From Bacteroidales bacterium (GTDB lineage Bacteria > Bacteroidota > Bacteroidia > Bacteroidales > Lentimicrobiaceae), in assembly GCA_024636955.1 (NCBI GenBank), contig JAGXGB010000037.1:1-34253 (forward strand): 34,253 nt of DNA, written 5' to 3'. Both the position numbers and the translations under genes were made by a program. Positions 16,544-23,432 of the stretch are shown piece by piece; position 1 is the stretch's first letter; each line of letters starts with the position of its first letter. Below the pieces are notes generated by a model that worked only from the letters and a program-made list of their open reading frames with translations, searched no databases and was not told the DNA's origin.

Positions 16544-17809
16544 ATGGCGAGCACAACTTTGCAGGAAAATAAGAAATCGTACATGATTTCTATTGCAACC
16601 ATTGGAATACTTTTTTTTATTTTCGGGTTCGTAACATGGTTAAATGGTACGCTGATTCCTTTTCTGAAAATAGCATGTGAGTTAAGTAATCTTCAGGCAT
16701 ATTTCGTAACTTTTGCTTTCTACATTTCATACCTTTTCATGGCTCCACCCTCTTCACTTGTGCTAAAATATGTTGGCTTCAAAAATGGAATGGCACTTGG
16801 CTTGGGACTAATGGCTATAGGATCGTTGATATTTATTCCTGCTGCCATGAATAGAACTTTTGAACTGTTTCTTACTGGATTATTTGTTCAGGGCTCAGGC
16901 CTGGCATTATTGCAAACTGCTTCAAATCCATATATTACCATAATAGGCCCCCGCGAAAGCGCCGCTAAAAGAATAGCAATCATGGGTATTGCTAACAAGG
17001 TAGCAGGAACTATCAGTCCTATTATTCTGGGTGCTGTAATCTTATCAGGAGCTAATCAGCTGATGGAGCAGGTGAATTTGGTTAGTGGTTCTGAAAAAAA
17101 CATAATGCTTGACGCTCTGGCAAATAAAGTTATAATGCCATACATAATTATGGCGGTTGTATTAACTCTACTTGCGGTTATGATTAGATATGCCCACTTA
17201 CCAGAGATCAATCCTGAAGCTGATAGCAGTAATACTATAAACGTTGGATTAACAAAAGCAGCATGGTACCAGTATCCTCATTTAATTCTTGGCTTCCTTG
17301 CAATTTTCTTTTATGTAGGAGTTGAAGTAATGGCCGGTGACACAATAGCGCTTTATGGTAAGTCCCTTGGTATTTCACTTGACCAGTCGCGTTACTTTAC
17401 CAGTTTAACCCTGATATCAATGGTAATTGGTTATATAATTGGCATCATCACAATACCTAAATATATAAAACAAGACAAAGCCCTTGCTGTATCAGCTATT
17501 CTAGGGGTTGCTTTTACAATTCTGGCCCTATTCACTGACGGTTATGTCAGCATAATGTTCATTGCCTTATTAGGACTTGCAAATGCTATGATGTGGCCTA
17601 GTATCTGGCCTTTGGCCATTGCTGATTTAGGGAAATTCACTAAAGCCGGCTCAGCACTATTAGTAATGGGTATTGCCGGTGGCGCAATTATTCCTTTGAT
17701 TTACGGTTCACTGGTTGATGTGATTGGAAACAGACAAGCATATATAATAATGATCCCTTTTTATTTATACATATTATACTTTGCGGTTAAGGGGCATAAA
17801 TTGAGATAA
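16544..17809 (+). CDS. MFS sugar transporter, FucP/NagP/GluP family
   Basis: 421 residues from the ATG at 16544; an in-frame GTG at 16487 would add a polar 19-residue stretch that is not family-like. The protein is an inner-membrane proton- or sodium-coupled sugar symporter with about 12 membrane segments. Family features include 'FFIFGFVTWLNGTLIPFLK' in the first segment, 'FYISYLFMAPPSSLVLKYVG' in the second, 'QGSGLALLQTASNPYI' and 'YVGVEVMAGD'. Members carry fucose, glucose/galactose or N-acetylglucosamine; the sequence alone does not tell which. Position just behind an ROK repressor fits NagP-like or glucose-type uptake controlled by that repressor. Confidence 0.92.
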   Translation: MASTTLQENKKSYMISIATIGILFFIFGFVTWLNGTLIPFLKIACELSNLQAYFVTFAFYISYLFMAPPSSLVLKYVGFKNGMALGLGLMAIGSLIFIPAAMNRTFELFLTGLFVQGSGLALLQTASNPYITIIGPRESAAKRIAIMGIANKVAGTISPIILGAVILSGANQLMEQVNLVSGSEKNIMLDALANKVIMPYIIMAVVLTLLAVMIRYAHLPEINPEADSSNTINVGLTKAAWYQYPHLILGFLAIFFYVGVEVMAGDTIALYGKSLGISLDQSRYFTSLTLISMVIGYIIGIITIPKYIKQDKALAVSAILGVAFTILALFTDGYVSIMFIALLGLANAMMWPSIWPLAIADLGKFTKAGSALLVMGIAGGAIIPLIYGSLVDVIGNRQAYIIMIPFYLYILYFAVKGHKLR

Positions 17810-17873
17810 AGCCTATAAGCCACCCAAGTAACCTTAATGTTTTACGAGTGTTGAATTTAGAAAAGATAATTGC

Positions 17874-18770
17874 ATGAAACCTACTTTATTAATATTAGCT
17901 GCCGGCATTGGCAGCAGATATGGCGGCCTCAAACAGATTGACCCCGTTGGTCCTAATGGTCAAACAATACTTGACTATTCATTATATGATGCTAAGAGAG
18001 CCGGCTTTGGAAAGGTTGTATTCATTATCAGGCGTGAAATAGAAGAGGATTTTAAATCAGTTTTTGCTAACAAGCTTAGTAAAACCATGCCTGTTGAATG
18101 GGTGTTTCAGGAAATTGACATACTTCCAGAAGGATTTCAGGTTCCCGTAGATAGGATCAAGCCTTGGGGTACCGGACATGCTGTTTTAATGGCATCCGGG
18201 AAAATAAAAGAGCCTTTTGCAGTTATTAATGCCGACGATTTTTATGGATTTGAAGCCTTTACAAAGGCAGTGGATTTCTTTAATACTGATGAAAAGGACA
18301 ATGACTACGCAATGGTTGCTTACGAATTAAAAAATACTTTATCAGATTTTGGAACCGTATCAAGAGGAATTTGTGAAGTTGATGAAGAAGGTTATCTTGA
18401 CAGTGTGGTTGAGAATACAAAAATTGCTCGTGAAGGGGCTAAAGTATACAATACAGAGCTTGATGGTAGCAAAACAGAATTAGATGAAAACGCTCTTACA
18501 TCAATGAACTTCTGGTGCTTTAAGCCAGCCTTTTTTAGCCAGTTGGAATCTCACTTCCTTTCATTTATTAGAAGCAATATCAATAATCCAAAGGCGGAGT
18601 TTTATATTCCAACAGCAATTGATACACTAATAAAATTAAATCAAGCAAGAGTTAAGGTATTACCAAATTCAGGGCAATGGTTTGGCATTACCTATAAAGA
18701 AGACAAACCTCTTGTAATTGATAGGATAAGGAAGTTAACAGAGGCAGGTGATTACCCTTCAGATTTTTGA
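17874..18770 (+). CDS. Sugar-phosphate nucleotidyltransferase
   Basis: 298 residues, a single-domain NTP_transferase protein. The nucleotide-binding loop is 'LAAGIGSRYGGLKQ' (about residues 8-21) with Arg15 and Lys20, and the metal-binding Asp121-Asp122 sit in NADDFYG. 'WGTGHAVLMAS' is the base/sugar-binding segment. It should join a sugar 1-phosphate to NTP with release of pyrophosphate; which sugar and base is not clear. In Bacteroidota this type often sits beside an aminoglycoside-phosphotransferase-like kinase (NahK-like); no such kinase is present here. It follows the transporter by 64 bp, so it may work on the imported sugar. Its stop codon lies inside a 27-bp tandem duplication. Confidence 0.9.
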   Translation: MKPTLLILAAGIGSRYGGLKQIDPVGPNGQTILDYSLYDAKRAGFGKVVFIIRREIEEDFKSVFANKLSKTMPVEWVFQEIDILPEGFQVPVDRIKPWGTGHAVLMASGKIKEPFAVINADDFYGFEAFTKAVDFFNTDEKDNDYAMVAYELKNTLSDFGTVSRGICEVDEEGYLDSVVENTKIAREGAKVYNTELDGSKTELDENALTSMNFWCFKPAFFSQLESHFLSFIRSNINNPKAEFYIPTAIDTLIKLNQARVKVLPNSGQWFGITYKEDKPLVIDRIRKLTEAGDYPSDF

Positions 18771-18810
18771 AAACAAATACTCCAATCAGATTTTTGAAAA
18801 TAAATACTCC
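18759..18810. repeat. Tandem duplication (27-bp period, 2 copies) over a stop codon
   Basis: Copies at 18759-18783 and 18786-18810 agree at 24 of 25 bases and are spaced by 27 bp. The first copy includes the last codons and stop of the nucleotidyltransferase gene; the second keeps the same frame. Confidence 0.9.
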
Positions 18811-18821
18811 GCTTCAGACTA

Positions 18822-18908
18822 ATGACTAAAAAAATAATTTTACTAATTACCCTTTACCTATTCACAATCACAGGATACTGCGGTAATCATGACAGTACAC
18901 CTCGATAA
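18822..18908 (+). CDS. Possible 28-residue lipoprotein-like peptide
   Basis: A short frame, ATG at 18822 to TAA at 18906. It encodes two lysines, a hydrophobic stretch (IILLITLYLF) and a lipobox-like TGYC with Cys20 followed by Gly-Asn, then only seven more residues. It has the shape of a tiny lipoprotein, or is the 5' remnant of a lost lipoprotein gene. It sits between the nucleotidyltransferase and acyltransferase genes, directly after the tandem duplication. Nothing else supports expression. Confidence 0.35.
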   Translation: MTKKIILLITLYLFTITGYCGNHDSTPR

Positions 18909-18927
18909 TGCTGGTAACTAGCAAACT

Positions 18928-19737
18928 ATGACAATTATAAATGTAAAGCAACAGATCAAAAATAGTAACTCTAAATTATTAAGGGCATTGCCAGATGTTA
19001 TCATAAGGTTATTGGAAAAAATCGTTCATCAGAATGAAATGAATGAAATCCTCACAAAATACTCTGACGATATTGGCATTAATTTTCTCCCTAAAATACT
19101 TGAGGAGATGAATATAAAGCTTGACGTAGACGGATATAATAATCTACCGGAAAACGGAAAATGCTTCTTTGTTGCAAATCATCCTTTTGGAATTGTTGAT
19201 GGACTTATACTTACCAGCATAGTTTCAGCTAAATATGGTGAATTCAAAGCAATTGGAAATGATCTATTTATGTTAATACCGCAATTAAGACCCCTTATAG
19301 CTGCCGTAAACGTATTTGGAACTAACAAGCGTGATTATCTATTAGAGTTAGATAAAGTGTTTAATTCAGATATACCGATAACCCATTTCCCAGCAGGACT
19401 TGTATCAAGGATGCACAAAATGAGGGTAGTTGATAGTAAATGGCAAAAAAGCTTTATTCACAAAACAATTGAATGTAAGCGTGATATTGTGCCATTCTAT
19501 TTTTATGGCAGGAATTCTAATCTTTTTTATTTCATTTACCTGTTGCGCAAATCCTTAGGAATAAAAGCGACTATTGAGCTTGCGCTGCTTCCGCATGAAT
19601 TCTTCAACAAAAGAAACAAGGTTATCAAAGTTAAAATAGGTAAACCAATCTCTTACCTTCATTTCCAGGATATGACCAACCAGCTGGATGCAGCCCAAGA
19701 GGTTAAGTCAATAGTTTACAGTTTAAGCAAAAAGTAA
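18928..19737 (+). CDS. PlsC-like lysophospholipid acyltransferase family protein
   Basis: 269 residues. The acyltransferase motif is 'FVANHPFGIVDGLIL' with His85 and Asp91. The spacing is H-x5-D rather than the textbook H-x4-D; as I recall this is usual in the haemolysin/OlsA-like subgroup with NHPxGxxDG. A second motif, 'FPAGLVSR', corresponds to the FPEGxxS glycerol-phosphate-binding block. Members move acyl chains to lysophospholipids or ornithine lipids at the inner membrane. No GNAT-type partner (OlsB) lies next to it here, so the substrate stays open. The start ATG follows the 28-residue peptide by 19 nt. It may be the last gene of the ROK operon or a separate unit. Confidence 0.87.
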   Translation: MTIINVKQQIKNSNSKLLRALPDVIIRLLEKIVHQNEMNEILTKYSDDIGINFLPKILEEMNIKLDVDGYNNLPENGKCFFVANHPFGIVDGLILTSIVSAKYGEFKAIGNDLFMLIPQLRPLIAAVNVFGTNKRDYLLELDKVFNSDIPITHFPAGLVSRMHKMRVVDSKWQKSFIHKTIECKRDIVPFYFYGRNSNLFYFIYLLRKSLGIKATIELALLPHEFFNKRNKVIKVKIGKPISYLHFQDMTNQLDAAQEVKSIVYSLSKK

Positions 19738-19816
19738 GAGTTAAAGTTCGAACTGCCACTGTGCAAGGTCTCAGCACAATGCCTTCGCGCAATGCCTTTG
19801 AAGGTTATAAAAAGCA

Positions 19817-19852
19817 TAAAAAAACCTTGCACCATAGAAATGATACAAGGTT
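19817..19852 (-). terminator. Terminator after tRNA-Leu(CAG)
   Basis: On the minus strand, AACCTTG and CAAGGTT (19852-19846 and 19829-19823) enclose an inner CAT/ATG pair and are followed by a T run (19824-19817). It lies 16 nt after the tRNA 3' end. Confidence 0.8.
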
Positions 19853-19867
19853 AACATTAAGCTGTAG

Positions 19868-19951
19868 TGCCCGGAACAGGACTCGAACCTGCACGCACGT
19901 AAGTACACTAGTCCCTGAAACTAGCGCGTCTACCAATTCCGCCATCCGGGC
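19868..19951 (-). tRNA. tRNA-Leu, anticodon CAG
   Basis: An 84-nt class II tRNA. The acceptor stem is GCCCGGA / TCCGGGC with discriminator A; the D-arm contains GGAATTGGTAGACGCG; the anticodon stem CTAGT/ACTAG holds loop TTCAGGG, i.e. anticodon CAG reading CUG; there is a long variable arm, and a T-loop GGTTCGAGTCC. CCA is not encoded. It is the second of two tRNA-Leu genes on this strand; no promoter of its own was seen. Confidence 0.96.
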
Positions 19952-19972
19952 AATTGACAAGCTTCTTTCATT

Positions 19973-19998
19973 AAAAAAAATTGCAGTCTTACGACTGC
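19973..19998 (-). terminator. Hairpin with T-tract between the two tRNA-Leu genes
   Basis: On the minus strand, GCAGTC-GTAA-GACTGC (19998-19983) is followed by AA and eight T. It looks like an intrinsic terminator after tRNA-Leu(GAG). A second small perfect hairpin, CCGAC-4 nt-GTCGG, lies at 20001-20014 just before it. Confidence 0.65.
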
Positions 19999-20019
19999 CA
20001 CCGACCTATGTCGGATTTG

Positions 20020-20103
20020 TGCCCAGGACAAGACTCGAACTTGCACATCCTTAAGGACACCAGCCCCTCAAGCTGGCGTGTCTACCAATTTCACCACCTG
20101 GGC
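20020..20103 (-). tRNA. tRNA-Leu, anticodon GAG
   Basis: An 84-nt class II tRNA. The acceptor stem is GCCCAGG / CCTGGGC with discriminator A; D-arm GAAATTGGTAGACACG; anticodon stem CCAGC/GCTGG with loop TTGAGGG, i.e. anticodon GAG reading CUU/CUC; long variable arm; T-arm with AGTTCGAGTCT. CCA is not encoded. It is the promoter-proximal gene of the pair. Confidence 0.96.
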
Positions 20104-20114
20104 AATTAGGAGTG

Positions 20115-20144
20115 CAAAGATAGAATTTTTTTCTTCTTTAACAA
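20115..20144 (-). promoter_or_regulatory. Full-consensus promoter of the tRNA-Leu genes
   Basis: On the minus strand, TTG (20144-20142), exactly 19 nt, then TATCTTTG (20122-20115). This is the Bacteroidota promoter in full, ending 11 nt before the 5' end of tRNA-Leu(GAG). Confidence 0.8.
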
Positions 20145-20259
20145 TTACCTTTTACGGAAAATTTTTATTCTTTTACTCTGATCTGCATTTTAGAATCATG
20201 GTAGGTTGTAAATGTCTATTTCACAGAAGTGAGGTCAGTCATTTGTCCATGAAGTTTAA

Positions 20260-20290
20260 TTGGTTTTTGTTGTTGCTTTGTTTATCTTTG
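20260..20290 (+). promoter_or_regulatory. Promoter of the DUF4301 gene
   Basis: TTG at 20260-20262, 20 nt, then TATCTTTG at 20283-20290, a full TAnnTTTG match. Start of transcription near 20297 fits the ATG at 20336 and rules out upstream in-frame starts. Confidence 0.65.
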
Positions 20291-20335
20291 TCAATAACTA
20301 GTACTCAGAAAGTACTTCTAACTAATCCACCTTTT

Positions 20336-21886
20336 ATGTTTAGTGCCAATGACCTAAAATTATTCCAATCAAAAGGAATTGATATCAAGACTATTGAACA
20401 GCAATTGGAAAACTTTAAAAGAGGTTTTCCGTATATTGATCTCGTCGAAGCTGCTACAGGAAAAAATGGGATGAAAGTATTTAGTGATACTGAAATTGAG
20501 AAGTTACAGAAGTTCTACGATAAGAACTACGAAGATTATGAAATTCTGAAGTTTGTTCCTGCCTCTGGTGCTGCCAGTCGCATGTTTAAGTCACTGTACG
20601 AATTTAGAGAACAGCTTGAAAATTCAAAATCACTTGAAGAAATTGAGCAGGATAAAGGATTTAACTCAGCAAATAACTTTTTTAGCAATATTCGAAAATT
20701 CGCTTTTTACGACGACCTTAATAAGGTAATGGAGGATAATCATATCAGTTTGGAAAGTAAACTCAAAGAGAAAGACTATAAAACCATTATTGAATTCATT
20801 TTGGAAGATCATGGCCTTGGGTATGCCTCAAAGCCTAAAGCTATGATAAAGTTCCATAATTACAAAGATGGTGCACGCATGGCGATGGAAGAGCATCTTG
20901 TTGAGAGTGCTAATTATGCTACTAATAGTGAAGGCAGGGTTGCTGTGCACTTTACTGTTTCACCTGAGGATGCTGATAACTTCATTGAGGAAATTAACCT
21001 CGTAAAAGACAAATACGAAGAATTATTCGATGTAACCTACGAGCTTACTTTCTCAGTTCAAAAGCAGTCAACTGACACTGTGGCTGTTGATACTACTAAC
21101 AAGCCATTCAGGGATTTAGAGGATAATCTGGTTTTTCGTCCAGGCGGACATGGAGCTTTAATTGAGAATTTAAATGACCGTCACGGGGAACTAATATTTA
21201 TTAAGAATATTGACAACGTTGTGCCCGACAGGCTTAAAGATACGACATACAAATACAAGCGTGCATTGGGTGGTTATCTTATGGAATTAAGAGATAAGAT
21301 TGTTGAATATCTTGAACTGCTTGAAGATGGTGGATTGAGTGACAATGAAATAAAAAAGATTGTTAGTTTCTGTAATGAAAAGTTATATATCAGGTTTACA
21401 CCTGAATTTGAAACTTTTAGTAATATTGAAAAAGTTGACTTCCTTTATACAAGTCTCGACTGCCCGATACGATTGTGTGGTATGGTAAAAAATGTTGGAG
21501 AACCAGGTGGTGGACCGTTTTGGGTACGTAACTCATCAGGTGAAGTTTCATTACAAATTGTTGAGTCATCCCAAATTGATTTTTCAAATAATGAACAGAA
21601 AAGCATTTTTGAAAAAGCAACTCATTTCAACCCGGTTGACCTCGTTTGTTACGTAAGGGATTATGATGGTGACCCATATGACTTACGGGAATTTATTGAC
21701 CCTTCAACTGGTTTTATTTCAACTAAGTCAAAGGATGGTAGAGAACTCAAAGCGCTTGAACTTCCTGGACTCTGGAATGGTGCAATGGCCGACTGGATTA
21801 CAGTATTCGTAGAAGTCCCCATTATAACCTTCAATCCTGTGAAGACTATAAATGATCTCTTGCGTAAAGAACACCAAGCAGATTAA
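20336..21886 (+). CDS. DUF4301 family protein, possible UDP-sugar-pyrophosphorylase-like nucleotidyltransferase
   Basis: 516 residues from the ATG at 20336. The frame is open further upstream through a tRNA-flanking stretch that looks like a signal peptide, but the promoter lies within it, and members I recall begin near 'MFSANDLKLFQSKGI'. No function is assigned to DUF4301. Visible motifs recall nucleotidyltransferases of the UDP-GlcNAc pyrophosphorylase type: 'FVPASGAASRMFKSL' (residues 73-87, compare LAGGxGTRLG), 'PGGHGALIENL' (269-279, compare PGGNGGLY) and 'IFIKNIDNVV' (287-296) with Asp293 where the metal-binding Asp would be. The C-terminal part has 'LCGMVKNVGEPGGGPFWV' and 'GAMADWITVFVEVP'. 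The protein has no signal peptide from this start, so it should be cytoplasmic. Confidence 0.82.
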   Translation: MFSANDLKLFQSKGIDIKTIEQQLENFKRGFPYIDLVEAATGKNGMKVFSDTEIEKLQKFYDKNYEDYEILKFVPASGAASRMFKSLYEFREQLENSKSLEEIEQDKGFNSANNFFSNIRKFAFYDDLNKVMEDNHISLESKLKEKDYKTIIEFILEDHGLGYASKPKAMIKFHNYKDGARMAMEEHLVESANYATNSEGRVAVHFTVSPEDADNFIEEINLVKDKYEELFDVTYELTFSVQKQSTDTVAVDTTNKPFRDLEDNLVFRPGGHGALIENLNDRHGELIFIKNIDNVVPDRLKDTTYKYKRALGGYLMELRDKIVEYLELLEDGGLSDNEIKKIVSFCNEKLYIRFTPEFETFSNIEKVDFLYTSLDCPIRLCGMVKNVGEPGGGPFWVRNSSGEVSLQIVESSQIDFSNNEQKSIFEKATHFNPVDLVCYVRDYDGDPYDLREFIDPSTGFISTKSKDGRELKALELPGLWNGAMADWITVFVEVPIITFNPVKTINDLLRKEHQAD

Positions 21887-21901
21887 TTACTGATGGCCAA
21901 T

Positions 21902-21929
21902 TTAAAAGCAACTAATTAAAAGCAACTAA
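21902..21929. repeat. Perfect tandem duplication (14 bp, 2 copies) over the pdxH stop codon
   Basis: TTAAAAGCAACTAA at 21902-21915 is repeated without change at 21916-21929. The second copy contains the pdxH stop (21928-21926, minus strand). It lies between convergent genes. Confidence 0.9.
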
Positions 21930-22564
21930 GGAGCAAGCCGCTCCTTTATCCAGTTGTTATTTACCCATTTGAATCTAATTCTGTCGTGCAAACGAGAAGC
22001 CCTACCCTGCCAGAACTCAATAAGTTCAGGCTTTAGAGCATATCCGCCCCAATGTTGAGGTCTTTTTAATGTTGCTTCTGATTTTATAAGTTCACTTTGT
22101 ATGGTAAACAAATTTTCAAGATATGCCCTGTTTTCAACTACCATGCTTTGTGGTGAAATGATTGCACCTATCCGGCTCTCTATTGGGCGGGTATTGAAGT
22201 ATGCGTCAGATTCTTCTGGTGATATTTTTTCAATATCACCTTCAATTCTTACCTGGCGTTCAAGTTCTTTCCAAAAAAACAATAAAGCACCTACCGGATT
22301 TTTACTAATGTCAGCTCCCTTTGCGCTATTATAATTAGTGAAAAAGCGGAATTCACTACCTTCAACTCCTTTTAATAAAACAACGCGCGATGAGGGTTTG
22401 TAGGAAGCACTAATTGTTGAAAGAATCATTGCAGTTGGTTCGGGAACTTCTGATTCTATAGCCTGTGCGAGCCATTTAAGAAAGAATGGTATAGGATCGG
22501 CTCCTGCTTCTTCTTCGTTTAATTGATGTATTAAATAATTTTTCCGGATTTCTGACAGGTTCAT
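21926..22564 (-). CDS. pdxH: Pyridoxamine 5'-phosphate oxidase
   Basis: 212 residues from the ATG at 22564, close to the 218 of E. coli PdxH. An in-frame TTG at 22615 would add 17 residues not seen in the family. The cytoplasmic FMN enzyme oxidises pyridoxine or pyridoxamine 5'-phosphate to PLP. Family parts: 'SSRVVLLKGVEGSEFRFFTN' (FMN site), 'NPVGALLFFWKELERQVRIE', 'SDAYFNTRPIESRIGAIISP', 'RPQHWGGYALKPELIEFWQG' and 'ASRLHDRIRF', which carries the substrate-binding Arg and His. With serC at 9181-10251, the window holds two enzymes tied to vitamin B6 supply. It is convergent with the DUF4301 gene. Confidence 0.97.
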   Translation of the reverse strand: MNLSEIRKNYLIHQLNEEEAGADPIPFFLKWLAQAIESEVPEPTAMILSTISASYKPSSRVVLLKGVEGSEFRFFTNYNSAKGADISKNPVGALLFFWKELERQVRIEGDIEKISPEESDAYFNTRPIESRIGAIISPQSMVVENRAYLENLFTIQSELIKSEATLKRPQHWGGYALKPELIEFWQGRASRLHDRIRFKWVNNNWIKERLAP

Positions 22565-22607
22565 GGTTATGACTTGATTGCAAATAACAGATAAAGCAGT
22601 AATAAGG

Positions 22608-22629
22608 TTTGGCAAAAGGTTTATTTTTG
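22608..22629 (+). promoter_or_regulatory. Candidate promoter of the DUF1684 gene
   Basis: TATTTTTG at 22622-22629 matches TAnnTTTG; TTTG at 22608-22611 lies 10 nt upstream. It supports a start at 22642 or 22648 rather than the in-frame TTG at 22609. Confidence 0.45.
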
Positions 22630-22647
22630 CAGCTAAATCAAATGTTT

Positions 22648-23259
22648 ATGAAATGTTTAAAATGGTTTATCTTGTTATCTCTCATGTACTCATTGGTACT
22701 TAATGCTCAAGTACTAGATGGTAATTATATAAAAGGGATTAAGAAGGAAAGAAAAGTAAAAAACTTAGAATTCAAGGAAGCTGAAAAATCACCATTAAGT
22801 ATAGATGAGAGAAAGCAATTCAAAGGTTTGCATTATTTCAAGCCAAACCAGTCTTATCAAGTAAACGCTAAACTAATAAAAGAGGAAGTTCCTGATACTA
22901 TTTTAATGAAAACTACCACTGAAAGGTTGCCAGTATATGTTGTTTACGGGAAAGCTTACTTTACTATAGATAACATTAATTTTTCCCTTACTGTATACCG
23001 AAATGTTGGATTAATGAACAAGCCGGGTTATGAAGATTACCTTTTCATCCCTTTCACTGATGAAACTAATGGAGAAGAGACTTATGGTGGTGGTAGATAT
23101 ATTGATGCAAGAATTACTCCCAGTGATAACATTCTCATTGACTTCAATCGTGCCTATAATCCATATTGTGTATACAGTAAAAAGTATAGTTGCCCGATCC
23201 CACCAAGTGAAAATCATATTAAAGCAAGGATAGTCGCCGGAGAGAAGAACTATCATTAA
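22648..23259 (+). CDS. Secreted DUF1684 family protein
   Basis: 203 residues from the ATG at 22648; another ATG two codons upstream is possible. A signal peptide covers about residues 1-20 ('KWFILLSLMYSLVLNAQ'). The mature part has the hallmark of DUF1684: 'LFIPFTDETNGEETYGGGRY' followed by 'DFNRAYNPYCVYSKKYSCP' and 'IPPSENHIKARIVAGEK'. The family is widespread and has no established activity. Two Cys lie in the C-terminal block (Y-C-V, S-C-P), as in other members. A DUF1684 domain is usually about 140-150 residues, so the protein is complete. Its last codons and stop are the seed of a three-copy 34-bp repeat. Confidence 0.88.
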   Translation: MKCLKWFILLSLMYSLVLNAQVLDGNYIKGIKKERKVKNLEFKEAEKSPLSIDERKQFKGLHYFKPNQSYQVNAKLIKEEVPDTILMKTTTERLPVYVVYGKAYFTIDNINFSLTVYRNVGLMNKPGYEDYLFIPFTDETNGEETYGGGRYIDARITPSDNILIDFNRAYNPYCVYSKKYSCPIPPSENHIKARIVAGEKNYH

Positions 23260-23346
23260 TTCAAGTTGCTGGCATTACAAGAACTTTCCCTAATTCAAGT
23301 TGCTGGCATTACGAGAACTATCATTATTTCAAGTTGCTGGCATTAC
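23247..23346. repeat. 34-bp tandem repeat, three copies, seeded by a gene's 3' end
   Basis: Units begin at 23247, 23281 and 23315. The core TTCAAGTTGCTGGCATTAC (19 bp) is identical in all three copies at an exact 34-bp period. The first unit includes the last Asn-Tyr-His codons and stop of the DUF1684 gene. There are no unique spacers, so it is not a CRISPR array. Confidence 0.93.
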
Positions 23347-23432
23347 TTTTTATGTATTTGAAGATAAACTGTTGTTATATCTTATAGTTTATGATACGAA
23401 GACATAAGAAATATGTACTCAATCGATTAAAA

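Noticed and set aside
19761-20054. Plus-strand frame of 97 codons across the tRNA region
   Set aside because: It reads through the complement of tRNA-Leu(CAG), its terminator and part of the second tRNA gene; the apparent repeat in the protein is the tRNA similarity.
20078-20335. N-terminal extension of the DUF4301 frame, including a signal-peptide-like stretch
   Set aside because: It begins inside tRNA-Leu(GAG) and contains a good promoter (20260-20290). The conserved part starts at the ATG at 20336.
23247-23346. CRISPR array
   Set aside because: The repeat is directly tandem with no unique spacers, only three units, and no cas genes in the window.
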